Of a stretch of DNA of 64,000 nucleotides, positions 1 to 10,949 are shown piece after piece. The position numbers were made by a program, and so were the translations under genes. Source of the DNA: Synchiropus splendidus (taxonomy: Eukaryota; Chordata; Actinopteri; Syngnathiformes; Callionymidae); contig NC_071345.1 in the NCBI RefSeq assembly GCF_027744825.2, positions 4,289,501 to 4,353,500 of the forward strand, in the 5' to 3' direction. How positions within the stretch are numbered: the stretch's first letter is position 1; each line of letters starts with the position of its first letter. The notes beneath the pieces are model-generated. The model had not been told where the DNA came from. It worked only from the letters and a program-made list of their open reading frames with translations, and made no database searches.

Positions 1-3000
1 TTAGGTGACCTTTTTTGAAGACTTTGATAATCCATGTACTTAAAAGTCAATGGGTGATTCATGATTCTTAAGTGTGTGACCTCTTGTGGACGGATGAGAG
101 TTGCCTGCCATATGTGATCATTGACTTGCTGATCACCGCAGAGATTTCAAGCTTACTTTTTAGTAAACAAATATTTTGTTTTCTTACAATGATCTGGGTT
201 TACAGAGTGCCAAACTTGCATACGGCTAGAGATCAGTTCGACTCATTACTAAGGCGTTCAGTAGGCATTGTGTCCCACTTAGAACTAATCCAGTTACATG
301 TCCAGACGCTGCCGAATGTTCATATAAATATCCCTCCGTCTCGTTCTAATCCCGACCCCAGCGTCTTTCTGCTGGAAGTTTTTAAGCTCCAAGATGTCCA
401 TCCAACTTATCTTCAGAGCCGACGGCATGTGTCCAACAGATCTGGATCGAGGCGGTGTGAACATTTCTGTCAGTAGATGTATATTTGTTCTTGTAAGTGA
501 AATTTCTTTCACACATTTTCCGATGGGTGTCTCTTTAGAGACTCACATGGCCGGTGTTCAGAAGTGCTATCCGCTCTGTGAACTGGCTGCCAGTGTGAAA
601 TGGCCTTCAAGTGTGACTCGTGCAGCATCGCTCTCCCTCCCGCTCCCTTTCCCCGGTGTTAGATCAGCACCAGTGCCAGCTCGCAGGCCTATTATAGCGG
701 CTTTAATGTTCTGCTCGACGACAGCATGTTTCGGGGGCTTGTGTGTGTGGAGGTGGTGTCACACAATAGACCACCCCCCCGCACAAACTGACACGGCATC
801 AACGGTAATTTACAAGGTAGCTGCAAGGATGGTCTGGCAGTCTGTCTGTTCTTTGATGGTCGACCACAGTCGTGTCAAACATCCAGAGACACAGACAGGA
901 TCCAAAATCAAGAGAGAAAAAAAAGCTGTGTGGTGTTCTGCAGCAAATATCGTCAGCTGTAAAGAGAACGAAGCAGTCTCTGCGAGTCAACAGGGAGCTG
1001 CAAAGTCTATTTCCATCGGGGTGCTACTGAAAGTTTACTTAGAGGCTCTGTCACCCTCCATCTTATCTTGTCTGTTTTCTTATTTCCTTCTCTGTGTTGC
1101 AAATAGCCTGCAGTTGGATCTGTTCTGCAGCTCTGTTTCCAGCGCCTGTTGCTGTATTTTTCCATTGTCTTCTGTCAGGATCGTCCTGACCATGTGACTT
1201 CGTAATGCCCCACTACATTTGCGTCATTTTTCTTTCTGGATCATAGTTGACCTTTTAAATCTCATCTTATCTCATTGATCTTCACGACATTGATTTTGTT
1301 TTGAGCCATATAAAGCTCTTGCTGGCCACATAAAATGACTTGGTGTGTCATTGTTGGCCCCTGTGCCTTGTGTTTGACATGTATAACTGAAGCAGGAGAT
1401 GATCCACAGGGTTAAGAAGAGGTTCATAGATGTGATTAAGGAGCAGAGAAGGGCAACCCCTCCTGAAGATGAAGAAGAATCCAGGTGTTCAGTGGATCAG
1501 CCTCAGTCTAAAATAAATCAATGCCTCTAATCTCAGGTAGGGAGCCTCAGATTTCAGTGACCTTGAGTTTCAGTGAGGAGGAAAGTAGCATGTGATATGT
1601 CTCTGAACGTCACCTCTGTATGAGGATGAGCTCAGAATTCCGATCGATCGTCATTGTTTCCGTAGCCTGACCTGGTCCTTCAGGTCGGGAGAGTTCATGA
1701 CAGGGTCATAGATCTCGGTTCATCCTTATACAGTGACGGAGAAAGGTTGTTTAACCACAAAATAATACAGTAAAACAGAGTTTGTCATCGTAGCAATGTA
1801 GTTTAACTCAACGTTGCGCCCTGAATCACGTATCAAACTGAAGCCTGTTCTGCTCCATTATTTCATGTAACTGGTTGGAGCTTTAAATAGATGGCTGAAA
1901 AAGTGAAAAAGTACTATATACTGCATGATGCTGTTGATGTTGTAACCTACTTTGCTAGGAAGGATTTGATATACATCAGAAAAATACAAAAATGAATGCA
2001 GATTGAGCAGAATTCGATGAATAATAGGACGCTGTGATGAAGGAAGATCGTTGATCGATTTTAATCCAGTATATCAATGCTGTAAGCTAGTATCAGTGAT
2101 TTGAGGTTTCATTGAATTTGTTGTTCAAGTCTAAACATTTTACAGCAGGCAGCGCCCCCTGGTGGCCTCTGAAAATCAGGACAGTGTTTCATGAAACCTC
2201 ATCTACCCATGACTAATCTTTAGATGATTTGATGATTGACATTGATTTTTTTTAGTTTCCGTCCTTCATTGACTTTATCTTTATGTTTCCAGTAGAGAAT
2301 CCAATATAGTACACGATGCGTGGTGGTACACACTTTGTCTGCTTGAGTAAAAAGAGGCGAATCAGAGGTTTAGTCAGAATTGTGTGCTTTTGATGAATTG
2401 AAGGTGATCTGGTGTCATAGCAACAAACATCTTAGACATCAGCATGTGGCCCGCCGCTGCCTCACATCCAACATCTCTCGCTCTTCACTGATCCGCCTCG
2501 CTCCGCCGGATTGGCCATTGGCTCTCAGAGCTTTTAGCAGTGAGGTCGAGTGGAAGGTTACACGTAATGAATCGCTTGTATTCTCCCGGCCACCCACAAG
2601 GGCCGCTGCGGGTGAGGAGGGGATTCATTGGTCTTCTGCTGGTTTCTGCGTTAACCCTCGACCTGGTGTGCATTTTCGGATGTCTTGAAATGAGAACTTG
2701 AGCTCTGTGGAGAGTTCAATCCGCTTTTTTTCTGCAGAGAAACCGCAAAGGTCGAATATAATCCAGTTGTTCTGCATCATTTCATGGTTGGAAGGGAAAG
2801 GTAGAATGTAATTATTCAGAGTGATCCTGTGGCTGATTCCAACCTGCACTCTGACCTCATTTATATCCAGGATAGCAGGAAAGGCAAATCACATTATGGA
2901 GAAAATATTTTAAAAAATGTAGGCGAACGTGACATTTGCTACTGCAGTTTGAAACATTTCCATGGTGTTGAGACGTCTGCCATCGTCCCATCTCTTCTCT

Positions 3001-3013
3001 CTGTTCTCCCTAG
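1..3013. other. Upstream intron sequence of vsnl1
   Basis: No coding exon of vsnl1 is visible here, and I find no start resembling the family's myristoylated N-terminus. The stretch ends in a good acceptor (pyrimidine tract then AG at 3012-3013) directly before the first visible vsnl1 exon, so it is most simply intron. Several long open frames here (one spans 394-1197) have no family resemblance, and I treat them as chance. A MITE fragment lies at about 2092-2215. Confidence 0.6.
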
Positions 3014-4173
3014 TTCTTCCCGTACGGCGACGCGTCCAAGTTCGCCCAGCACGCCTTCAGGACCTTCGACAAGAACGGCGACGGCACTATTGACTTCAGA
3101 GAGTTCATCTGTGCTCTATCCATCACGTCGCGGGGAAGCTTCGAGCAGAAACTCAATTGGGCCTTCAACATGTACGACCTGGATGGAGATGGCAAGATCA
3201 CACGGGTGGAGATGCTGGAGATCATCGAGGTGAGACTGACCCTGTCTGGGTGTTTTATGATTTCCTATTGGGGAACGGACAAAAGTAACTGACCAACATA
3301 CAGCAGCAACTGAAAGCGTCCCTTTTTCAATGCTGCCATCAAGTGGCCAAACATAGTTAATGCAACTAAAACGTCCCAATCGCTGAAAAATGAAACAATA
3401 TGAAACAACATAATTCTGTGTAAATATTGTTCGAAACCATTTTATCTGACGCCAACCATTATGTTATGTTGAATAAATACATAATATGTTATACTATTTC
3501 AATTAAATTATGTAAAATTCAGGATCTTTTTGGAGTGTCAGTGGTTATTTTTGTTGGAAATCATTAACTAAGTGATATCACATTCTAAATCAACCGTCTT
3601 GCTACTTAAGCAAGCTGATTATCCTCACCCGCTTTCTGGCTTGAATTTATTTTGTCTGTAAAATCCTATATTAGTGAGCGTTTTAAACAAAGCTGATGCA
3701 GTCAGTTGGATGTGAGATGTCTCTGTCCGAGTGTTTTAATTGTGTCTTTGTAAAGTTCTTATTTTGTGCTTTCATTATTGTCAAGTTTCCATTTGTTGTG
3801 GAGAATTTTAGCCTTAAAAGCAGACATATGCCTCATGAGGCGCTGGCTTCAGTAGGCGGCGCTCTTGGTTTGAAAAGGTTTCTAGAAAGGTTGTGGAGCG
3901 GAGAGTGGCACCCTGTGGCGTCTAAAAATGAGAGCCATCATGGACATGAACGTAGATTCCCCCTCTCCTCCGCAGGCCATCTATAAAATGGTGGGCACCG
4001 TGATCATGATGAAGATGAACGAGGACGGCCTGACGCCCGAGCAGCGGGTGGACAAGATCTTCTCTAAGATGGATAAGAACAACGACGACCAGATCTCCCT
4101 GGAGGAGTTCAAAGAGGCGGCCAAGAGCGACCCGTCCATCGTATTACTCCTGCAGTGTGACCTCCAGAAATAG
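3014..4173 (+). CDS. vsnl1: Visinin-like protein 1 (VILIP-1), 3' coding exons
   Basis: This is a neuronal calcium sensor of the recoverin/VILIP family. These proteins are N-myristoylated and bind membranes when calcium-loaded. Two coding exons are visible: 3014-3229 (72 codons, ending at a gtgaga donor) and 3976-4173 (65 codons plus TAG). Together they encode 137 residues matching VILIP-1 positions 55-191, so the first 54 residues (myristoylation site and degenerate EF-hand 1) lie on an exon left of the window. Three EF-hand loops can be read: [12 protein letters not shown] and [12 protein letters not shown] in the first exon, and [12 protein letters not shown] in the second. The C-terminus LLLQCDLQK is the VSNL1 signature (human has I for L) and separates it from hippocalcin-type proteins. 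I cannot tell the a from the b teleost paralogue. Confidence 0.95.
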
Positions 4174-5640
4174 GCCCCGGGTCGAGCGAAGTGCTCCACC
4201 AGCCGCCACGGACTGCACAGAAAGAATTTCATGTTCCATTCAGTTTGCAGCTATTTCCACTGAAAAAAAAATGCTTGGACTACCTTTCAATGGATCTGCT
4301 TCTTGTGTTTGAAACACTCGTGTGCATGAGAATGTTATTTGCTATTTAAAAAAGGAAAAAAAAAAAGAGATCCACACTCAACATACGACAAGGTGAGAGT
4401 GCCGGGTGGACACTCGCACTACCAACACACACATGCAGACACACACCTCGCACAAATACTATATATATAGAGAGATATAAATATGAGTATTTATTAAATG
4501 ATTTAAAGATAACTGCCAAAATGTGAAGTGTGCAAATTATTTTCCATGTCCATTCTTCCTGGGCTTGCTTGCACATGAGTTAAAGTTGCAGCTTCTCTAT
4601 TTATTGTTTACTGATACTAGCTGTCTGTGTTTCATGACGTCGACAAAACCAAACTCATATGATATCTGCCTCTGATAAACACACTGTCTATCAAGTATTA
4701 GCTCTGGTCGAACAAAGAGATGGACGGGAGTTTGTCTTAACTTTTCCTTGCTTGTACTGTTGGTAAAATATGTAAAGGTAGTTTATTTGCATGCCTCTAG
4801 GTCCTGCCTTAAAATAGATCTCTTCATATTGCATCCTGGGACTGACGACAGAGAGAGAGCCTTATCAGAGCCGACAGTGGGGAAAAGATTTTTACTGAAT
4901 AGGAGAGAGAGTAACGCGACGGTAGGAGTGTCATGGGTGAGACTTTAGTGTGGAGCAGGTTAATAACCATGGAAGCATGTTTCCTTCCCTGTAGCTTCGC
5001 TGTGGTGTCTACCGCTTAGATCTTAACCCCAGACCCTCAGCATCTCAACTTTGGAGCAGCAGGTCGAACCAGAATCTTGAATGCAAGGAGTTGTAGATCT
5101 TTTTAGAATTAATATCACTCACTTTGTCACCATCACTCCCCACGCTCTTCTGACTTTCCTCCTGGTTGCATATCAAGTGTTTAGAGGTTAGAGGCATTTG
5201 TTTTTTTTCAGTGGAAGTAAAAGACGAGAGGAGCAGTGATTCCTTTTTGAGCGCCCTCGCTGTGAAGCCAAGCCTTTAGTTCGGACCTCTACATCTCCAA
5301 GTATTCTCTCTCTCCTACCAGTCAGTCAATCTTTTTGTACTTTTTTACTCCCCTCTCACACCGACGCACGGTAAGTGTGGAGAAGCTCAGTCATCTTTGA
5401 ATCAGAACCCGGTATCTAAAGTTACATCAAGTCAGTCCGCTTCACATGAACTTCTCTACATTTTTGGCCGGATTATAGTTCTAATTCCGTTATTGCTATA
5501 AAGGATCAAGATACCAAATGCAAGCAAAGGCAACCGTGTATGAGAATTATTTTGTAGCATGTATTGTGTCCCTGACAACATGGCTGCACTACTCCCTGTG
5601 TTGTGATTTACTCTAATAAAAGGAACTCTATGGGCTTTTG
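4174..5640 (+). other. vsnl1: 3'UTR of vsnl1 with polyadenylation signal
   Basis: Non-coding sequence follows the TAG for about 1.45 kb up to a canonical AATAAA at 5615-5620. That is a plausible poly(A) signal and gives a 3'UTR of the long kind usual for VSNL1. The sf3b6 poly(A) signal on the other strand lies only about 90 bases further on, so the two transcripts converge closely. Confidence 0.6.
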
Positions 5641-5955
5641 TCTACTGTGTCGCTTATTGCTGCAGACATCATACCAAAGACAGAGCAAGTGTTGGTGAAA
5701 CGTTTTTATTTTTCTTGAGGAAGGAATTTTGCTCAGCCCGGGAAAGCGCCACCCAGAATGAATTTTCGATTATGACAAAAGAGTGAATGATATAAACTGA
5801 ACATAAACAGTATCTTTAATTTTCAACTGAGAATAATTTTCTTAAGAAATTACTTCTTTCTCATCATTTAAAAACAATCCAGCTGTGCGACAATTAAAAA
5901 AAAAAAAAGCTCAACAAAACATGTACAAGAAAAGTCGGTATTCGTTCCCAGAGTG

Positions 5956-7193
5956 TCACTTTGGGGGGTCTGTGTTGATGCCGTATTTCTCTTTTAGTAG
6001 CTTCAGCTGCTCTTCCTTCTTTTTGGTGTCCATTTTCTGGAAAGCCTGCAAAGAAAGACAACTTTGTATAAAAAACAAATTTGTGATCCAAGGCAGCAAC
6101 ATGAAAGACTGCACGGGCAGCCTTGTGTGAAGTCATCAGAGCCACTGAGACCAATTCTGGGGAGGCCAGACTAGCTGAGGAAACCTTCTGTGATCTCTCA
6201 TGCTCATACATACAGACAAAGAAATTCTGAAGCCTTATTTCAGCGACAAACAAATTTTTCAAGGCTCATACGTACCCTGTTTGCATTGTAGTAGAGGACG
6301 ACAAGATACCGGTTGCAGACGTTGAAGCCTGACAGATGGTCACAAGCATTTTTGGCATCGAAAATGTCCTCATAAACCACGTATGCAGTGCCTCTGGTTT
6401 CAGGTGTGTTTCCACTGAAAAGTAAGTGACAATCAGAATATCGTACCACTACAAAATGAATAAATAAATAAAGGCCAACAAACATTAGCAGTGATTTTTT
6501 TGGTCTCTTATTTGTGACACTTGTTAAATGGATACATACAAATATTAAGTACTGGCAGGAAATTACAGAGGAAGTTCATCATGATCAAAACATTAGTATC
6601 ATATTTTGCAACTTTACAATATTAATAGTCATGTAACATGTAAAGAAACACATTATAATACATCAACGTATTGAAATAAACATTCATTGACCAATAATAG
6701 GGGATGAATATATTCCAGAGACTGACAGCGTATTTCTCTAACACAGACAAACAGGGAAACGGTACAGTCATAACAAACAGAAGCACTTACGTTCTGATCT
6801 GTCGGATTGGTCCGTATTTCCCAAAGATATCGTACATTTCCTCCGCTGTGATTTTGTACGGGAGATTCCGGATGTAAAGTATTCTGTTCACCTCAGGAGG
6901 CAATCGGATCTGAAAGAGAAAGTATGATTTGAACACATTGTTTTTACTTACTAGGAGTTCGAAAAAGCGTCAAATGCCGATACAGGACGTCACAAGTAAG
7001 TCGTGAGTATTAAATCGCTTATTCTAAACAAGACTGAACTCGTTCACGTTACGCTTGTTTCCAATTCGTTAGCCGAGAAGCTAACCACACGGTATTTCTC
7101 GGTTCAAATCATAAAAATGAGAACTCCTGGGTAGAAAATCTGAAATACTGAATTTTAACTTACATTTGCGCGTTTCGCCGCTTGCATCGCCAT
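5956..7193 (-). CDS. sf3b6: Splicing factor 3B subunit 6 (p14/SF3b14a)
   Basis: This is the small RRM protein of the SF3b part of U2 snRNP, which sits next to the branch-point adenosine. The exons, read on the minus strand, are 7193-7164 (10 codons, beginning [10 protein letters not shown]), 6909-6791, 6414-6276 and 6045-5956. They join in phase to 125 residues plus TGA, the normal length of the family. The RRM runs from about residue 20 to 93, with the RNP2-like LYIRNLPY and RNP1-like GTAYVVYE segments. The C-terminus ends INTDPPK. All donors and acceptors are GT-AG. A minus-strand AATAAA at 5710-5705 is the likely poly(A) signal. The gene is tail to tail with vsnl1. Confidence 0.97.
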
Positions 7194-7264
7194 GATGAAA
7201 CACGTTTAAGGGGAATAAAAACCTCACAAACAGAAACGCGTATTTTCCCAGAGCTTGTATTGTC

Positions 7265-7275
7265 AAGATGGCGGC
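7265..7275 (+). promoter_or_regulatory. YY1-type motif upstream of sf3b6
   Basis: AAGATGGCGGC is a full match to the YY1 core often found at the transcription start of housekeeping genes. It lies 72 bases upstream of the sf3b6 ATG, within a short GC-richer stretch, where a TATA-less start site would be expected. Its function here is inferred from motif and position only. Confidence 0.5.
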
Positions 7276-7415
7276 GGTTCCTGGAATGTGACGTATATCC
7301 GGCAGGCAGTTATTTGAGTTATAGTTTGTTGTGCTGCCCCCTCCTGGTGAAGATTTTTTTAAATCCCTGTATACATCTCAGGGATACATCTCAATGTACA
7401 GAAGAATTGTCTGTC

Positions 7416-7420
<5 letters not shown>

Positions 7421-7505
<85 letters not shown>
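7421..7505. repeat. (AT)n microsatellite, about 85 bp
   Basis: This is an uninterrupted AT dinucleotide run. It is self-complementary and can extrude a cruciform, and its length in any assembly is uncertain. Confidence 0.98.
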
Positions 7506-7507
<2 letters not shown>

Positions 7508-8164
7508 ACTTGCGTTTGTGATTTTGCTACTAGTAAGTATTCCTATTCTTCCAGCTGCTTTTGTTTGTGTTTCTGTTAAGTGGTAACAATTTCTCTATCT
7601 TCTAGTCGTGATTTTGGTTATCATAACTTTATACAAATGCCCGGGATCGTTCTCTAATCTCCTGCATCCATTTGACGTTTAATATAAAGTACACATGAAA
7701 ATGAAAATGTAGTGTACCTCAATCTAACCATGGGAATTATTAAGCGGTAATGTTTGTTTTCCCAAAAACGTGTCGTACATAGCTTGCCCTCACGCCTCAC
7801 CTGTGTCCAAATCTGTCCAACATTATTGTAAACTGCAAAATGTGCAATATTCATAGCCCAGTGATTCATATGCATTTTCATCTGACATCCCAAGGCTGCC
7901 GTGGAGGAGGGTGGGATTCTTTCCATGACTTCCAAGGAAGAGATGACTTGAGAGCACATTCAGTCGACTCTGCTTTCAGTGCAGTCTCTCAATTTCTTGG
8001 ATGATTATGTGCTCACCATGTGCCCTCACCTTTCCGAGAGTATATGATGGTCTGACCTCTGGCAGTATGAAGTCCAATCCACCTTTGGCTGAACCCTGCA
8101 ACCTCAATCACCCATGAGCGGCAGCTGGATTTGAGTGACCAGAAGATGAAAGACAAGGCCAGCA

Positions 8165-8167
<3 letters not shown>

Positions 8168-8211
<44 letters not shown>
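8168..8211. repeat. (TG)n microsatellite
   Basis: This is a perfect TG/CA dinucleotide run of about 44 bases. Confidence 0.97.
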
Positions 8212-8212
<1 letters not shown>

Positions 8213-8520
8213 CACAGGGCTATAAATGGATTAAACTTTTCTTTATTAATAGAACCTTGAGCTCTTGACCATTTTGGAGGCGCAGAAGACCGAAGTAAGG
8301 ACAACCTTTGGGAACCTCTTCTAAGCCCCACGATGGCAACAACGTGCATTACATTTTCATTGTTAGATGTTTGTTGGTTGCTTTGTTTTCAGTGTTGAAG
8401 ACATTGTCAAAAAAAGTCCAGGTCAACTTCCGTTTCAACTGATTCTTCTGATGCTGACGAAATATTCACACCTGTCTTCATAACGTTGGTTTGAATATGC
8501 TTTTCACAGTAGAGTTCGAG

Positions 8521-8975
8521 TCCCTCGAGACCCTCCCTCTTACCGACGCAATGACGTCACCAACCGACCACAGAAACGCTGACCAACCTGGTGTTTAAAT
8601 TAGATTTTAGAACACATTACATCTATAATATGTTAGCAATGTCTAAGTAGACGCCATATCAAAGACGATTTCAATTTTTTTGTTTTTATTTTGTATTTCT
8701 ATTTTTTTTGTTGTTTTTATTTGTTCAGTGTTCAGGTAACCAAGGATTATTTTTCATGTAAAAATGGACATATTCCCATAAGGAGTTGCATGGAGACCCT
8801 CTCGCTCACCGACGCAATGACGTCACCAACCGACCACAGAAACGCTGACCAATCTGGTGTTTACATTAGATTTTAGAACATATTACATTCATAATGTATT
8901 AGCAATGTCTAAGTACACGTCATATCAAAGACGATTTCAATTTGTATTATTTATTTGTTCAGCGTTCAGGTGTCA
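8521..8975. repeat. Imperfect tandem duplication, period about 267 bp
   Basis: The block around GACGCAATGACGTCACCAAC starts near 8544 and again near 8811. Similarity extends for about 150 bases through a shared segment reading CATATCAAAGACGATTTCAAT. The intervening part ends in a similar TTGTTCAG..GTTCAGGT string. The copies differ at several positions, so the duplication is not recent. No coding potential is evident. Confidence 0.8.
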
Positions 8976-9944
8976 TGGACGGCGTCAGGGGGCGGGGCCA
9001 AACGTGTCTTCATCAATTTGAGCAGGCGCGGTCAATTAGCGTTAGCCACTTGCTGTTAGCTGAAAGTTGTGCTTCCACTAACTTTCATTCAATCGTCTTG
9101 TTGTGCATCTCAAACGTCCGTGCACCTTCGTTGGACTTGAAACGGAGAGTGACCGGCGTTTTCGAAGCTCAGTCAATGGGGAGTCGACCGGAGTGACTGA
9201 CTTCGGACTGTTTGGCGAGAGAGCGAGTCGTTCACCAGTTGTGAGTTTTCCTGTTTCTGTTTGTTAAGATCCAATTGTGACGTAAACAAAAGTTACGTTT
9301 GTCGCTGCTCGTGCGTTATACAACCCACGTGCTTCAAAAGTGATGCAGCCAGTCACTGCTGGCTTTGCAAAATGGCGCAGAGTGAACCAGACGGCATTTG
9401 GTTTCACGAACAACTTGTCAGTCTTCTCTGACGTTCGTTTACAAACACGCTCTTCATTGACAGCACTGTTTGTTTTTTCAATAGTCCAGTGTTCGCACGT
9501 GTGCTGGCTTGCCAATTTGGGAGTATCAGAATCACTTTAGTTATCCGGAGGGAAATTGCTTTTCGTTACAACCACAACTAGAACAGAGTGGGGTAACATG
9601 GAATGTTACTCAACAAACGCGCAAGGTAAAAATAAAGACATAATAATATATACTACTAAGCGCAAATAAAAAGAACAATCTAACCTGTATTTACAGTGTA
9701 TTCACATATGAAAATAAAGACATAATAATATATACTACTAAGTGCTCTTTAATCTCCTGCATCCATTAGACGTTTAATATAAAGTACGCATGAAAATGAA
9801 GTGTACCTCAATTTAGGCAGATTTAAACTTGGTCTGACGAATGTTTTTTTTCTTTTTGCTTCTGTGTTTCATTGTAGTCTGATATGATACATTCATCATA
9901 GCTTCTGATTTGAATGCTATGCCCTTGTTATGTAAAACGAAATA

Positions 9945-10651
9945 CAGTAATACCTCGGTTCTCCACCACAATCCGTTCGAGACGGCCGTTCGAGAAGTGA
10001 TTTGTTCGAAATCTGAATAGATTTTTCCCATTACAAAGAATGCGTTCCAAGCCTTTAAAATCGGCTTTTGTAGGAGTGAATGTAGAGTGTCTGCTGCAGG
10101 TGGCTGTTCCTCTATGTGTGTGGCCGCTGCATGTGGGAGGGGTTGCCGAGTGAGTGACGTCTCTCCAGAAGTGAAGAGGTGCCCGGTGCGTGTCCAGCTC
10201 TGAATGTGCGCTTTTGTGCAGTTTGGCTGTGACAAAGTCATAAACCAAGTCACGCTCTGTCCCAGACTCGCCTCATCCCTGTCCCAGCTCCAGCCCACAA
10301 CAGGACATCAAACCCTGGAGTGGAGGTGTGGAGAGCGAGCACCTCCCTGTGACACTCTACCACGGTCCAGTGCGGAGACAGGAAAGGTTTTACACCTCAA
10401 TATGAAGAAAAAACAGTCAGTAAATGTAGCTAACGGGAAACGTCAGCATACAGAGGCTGCGTTATACACAATAACAAAGCATGCCATGGGTCAGCTGATT
10501 GGTCTGCGCGCGTTATGTTTGTTCCGGCTTTCTTCAGGGGCGTTTGAGTACTGGAATTTTGTTCGAAATCCGAAGCGAAAGAATCTTGAAATTTTTGTTC
10601 GAACTCCGATTTGTTCGAATTCCGGGACGTTCGAAAACCGAGGTACGACTG
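9945..10651. mobile_element. Non-autonomous Tigger/mariner-like DNA transposon, 707 bp
   Basis: The left end CAGTAATACCTCGGTTCTC and the right end (read on the other strand) CAGTCGTACCTCGGTTTTC are terminal inverted repeats of the TcMar-Tigger type. Both sides are flanked by a TA dinucleotide (9943-9944 and 10652-10653), the target duplication of this superfamily. The interior has no transposase-like open frame. A diverged inverted-orientation copy ends at 30903. The superfamily call rests on terminal sequence and target duplication. Confidence 0.8.
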
Positions 10652-10900
10652 TATACATTTTCACGTGTTTACAAATTTACTTGAAGTTGAATAAATGTGT
10701 TCGATTAGCTTTATTACTACTTATTACTTTAAAAAAAAACTTTTTTAATAACTCCATCTTTGTTTGAGTTTTCTCTCTAATCTCAAAATCAAAACAAATC
10801 CAAGTCAGGCTTGACTGTGGCTCATTCTAGGTATGTGAAAACTGCTCTCATGTTCTACCTGATGTGATGTATATCATTTGGTCTTGTAACTCTTTTTCAG

Positions 10901-10949
10901 GTCACGTGCCAATCTCTGATGGGCTGAAATAAGACGCCACACTCCAGTC
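10901..10949 (+). other. tdrd6: 5'UTR segment of tdrd6 with splice acceptor
   Basis: A strong pyrimidine tract and CAG end at 10900, just 49 bases before the tdrd6 ATG. A non-coding first exon therefore probably lies upstream; I could not place it. Confidence 0.45.

Larger units (their letters stand above)
7640..9820. repeat. Repeat-rich spacer with dispersed duplications
   Basis: No gene is supported in this spacer. A segment at about 7650-7730 (containing TTTAATATAAAGTACACATG) recurs at about 9745-9815. A 30-base AT-rich block at 9631-9660 recurs at 9713-9742. The stretch from 9525 (AGAATCACTTTAGTTATCCGG) resembles the LINE-derived tails common in teleosts, as does a second copy near 29125. 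A TG microsatellite and a 267-base duplication are listed separately. Confidence 0.6.

Noticed and set aside
394..1197. 267-residue open frame upstream of vsnl1
   Set aside because: There is no domain, no splice context and no family resemblance; Cys/Ser-rich composition is typical of a chance frame in intron DNA.
1380..1540. Possible retroelement 3' end (a GATGTGATTAAGGAGCAG-type string)
   Set aside because: It is too short and diverged to classify; no ends, tail or target duplication can be seen.
7182..7586. Open frames running through the AT microsatellite
   Set aside because: The Tyr-Ile repeats are simply the translation of (AT)n. The same holds for the frames at 39552-39913.
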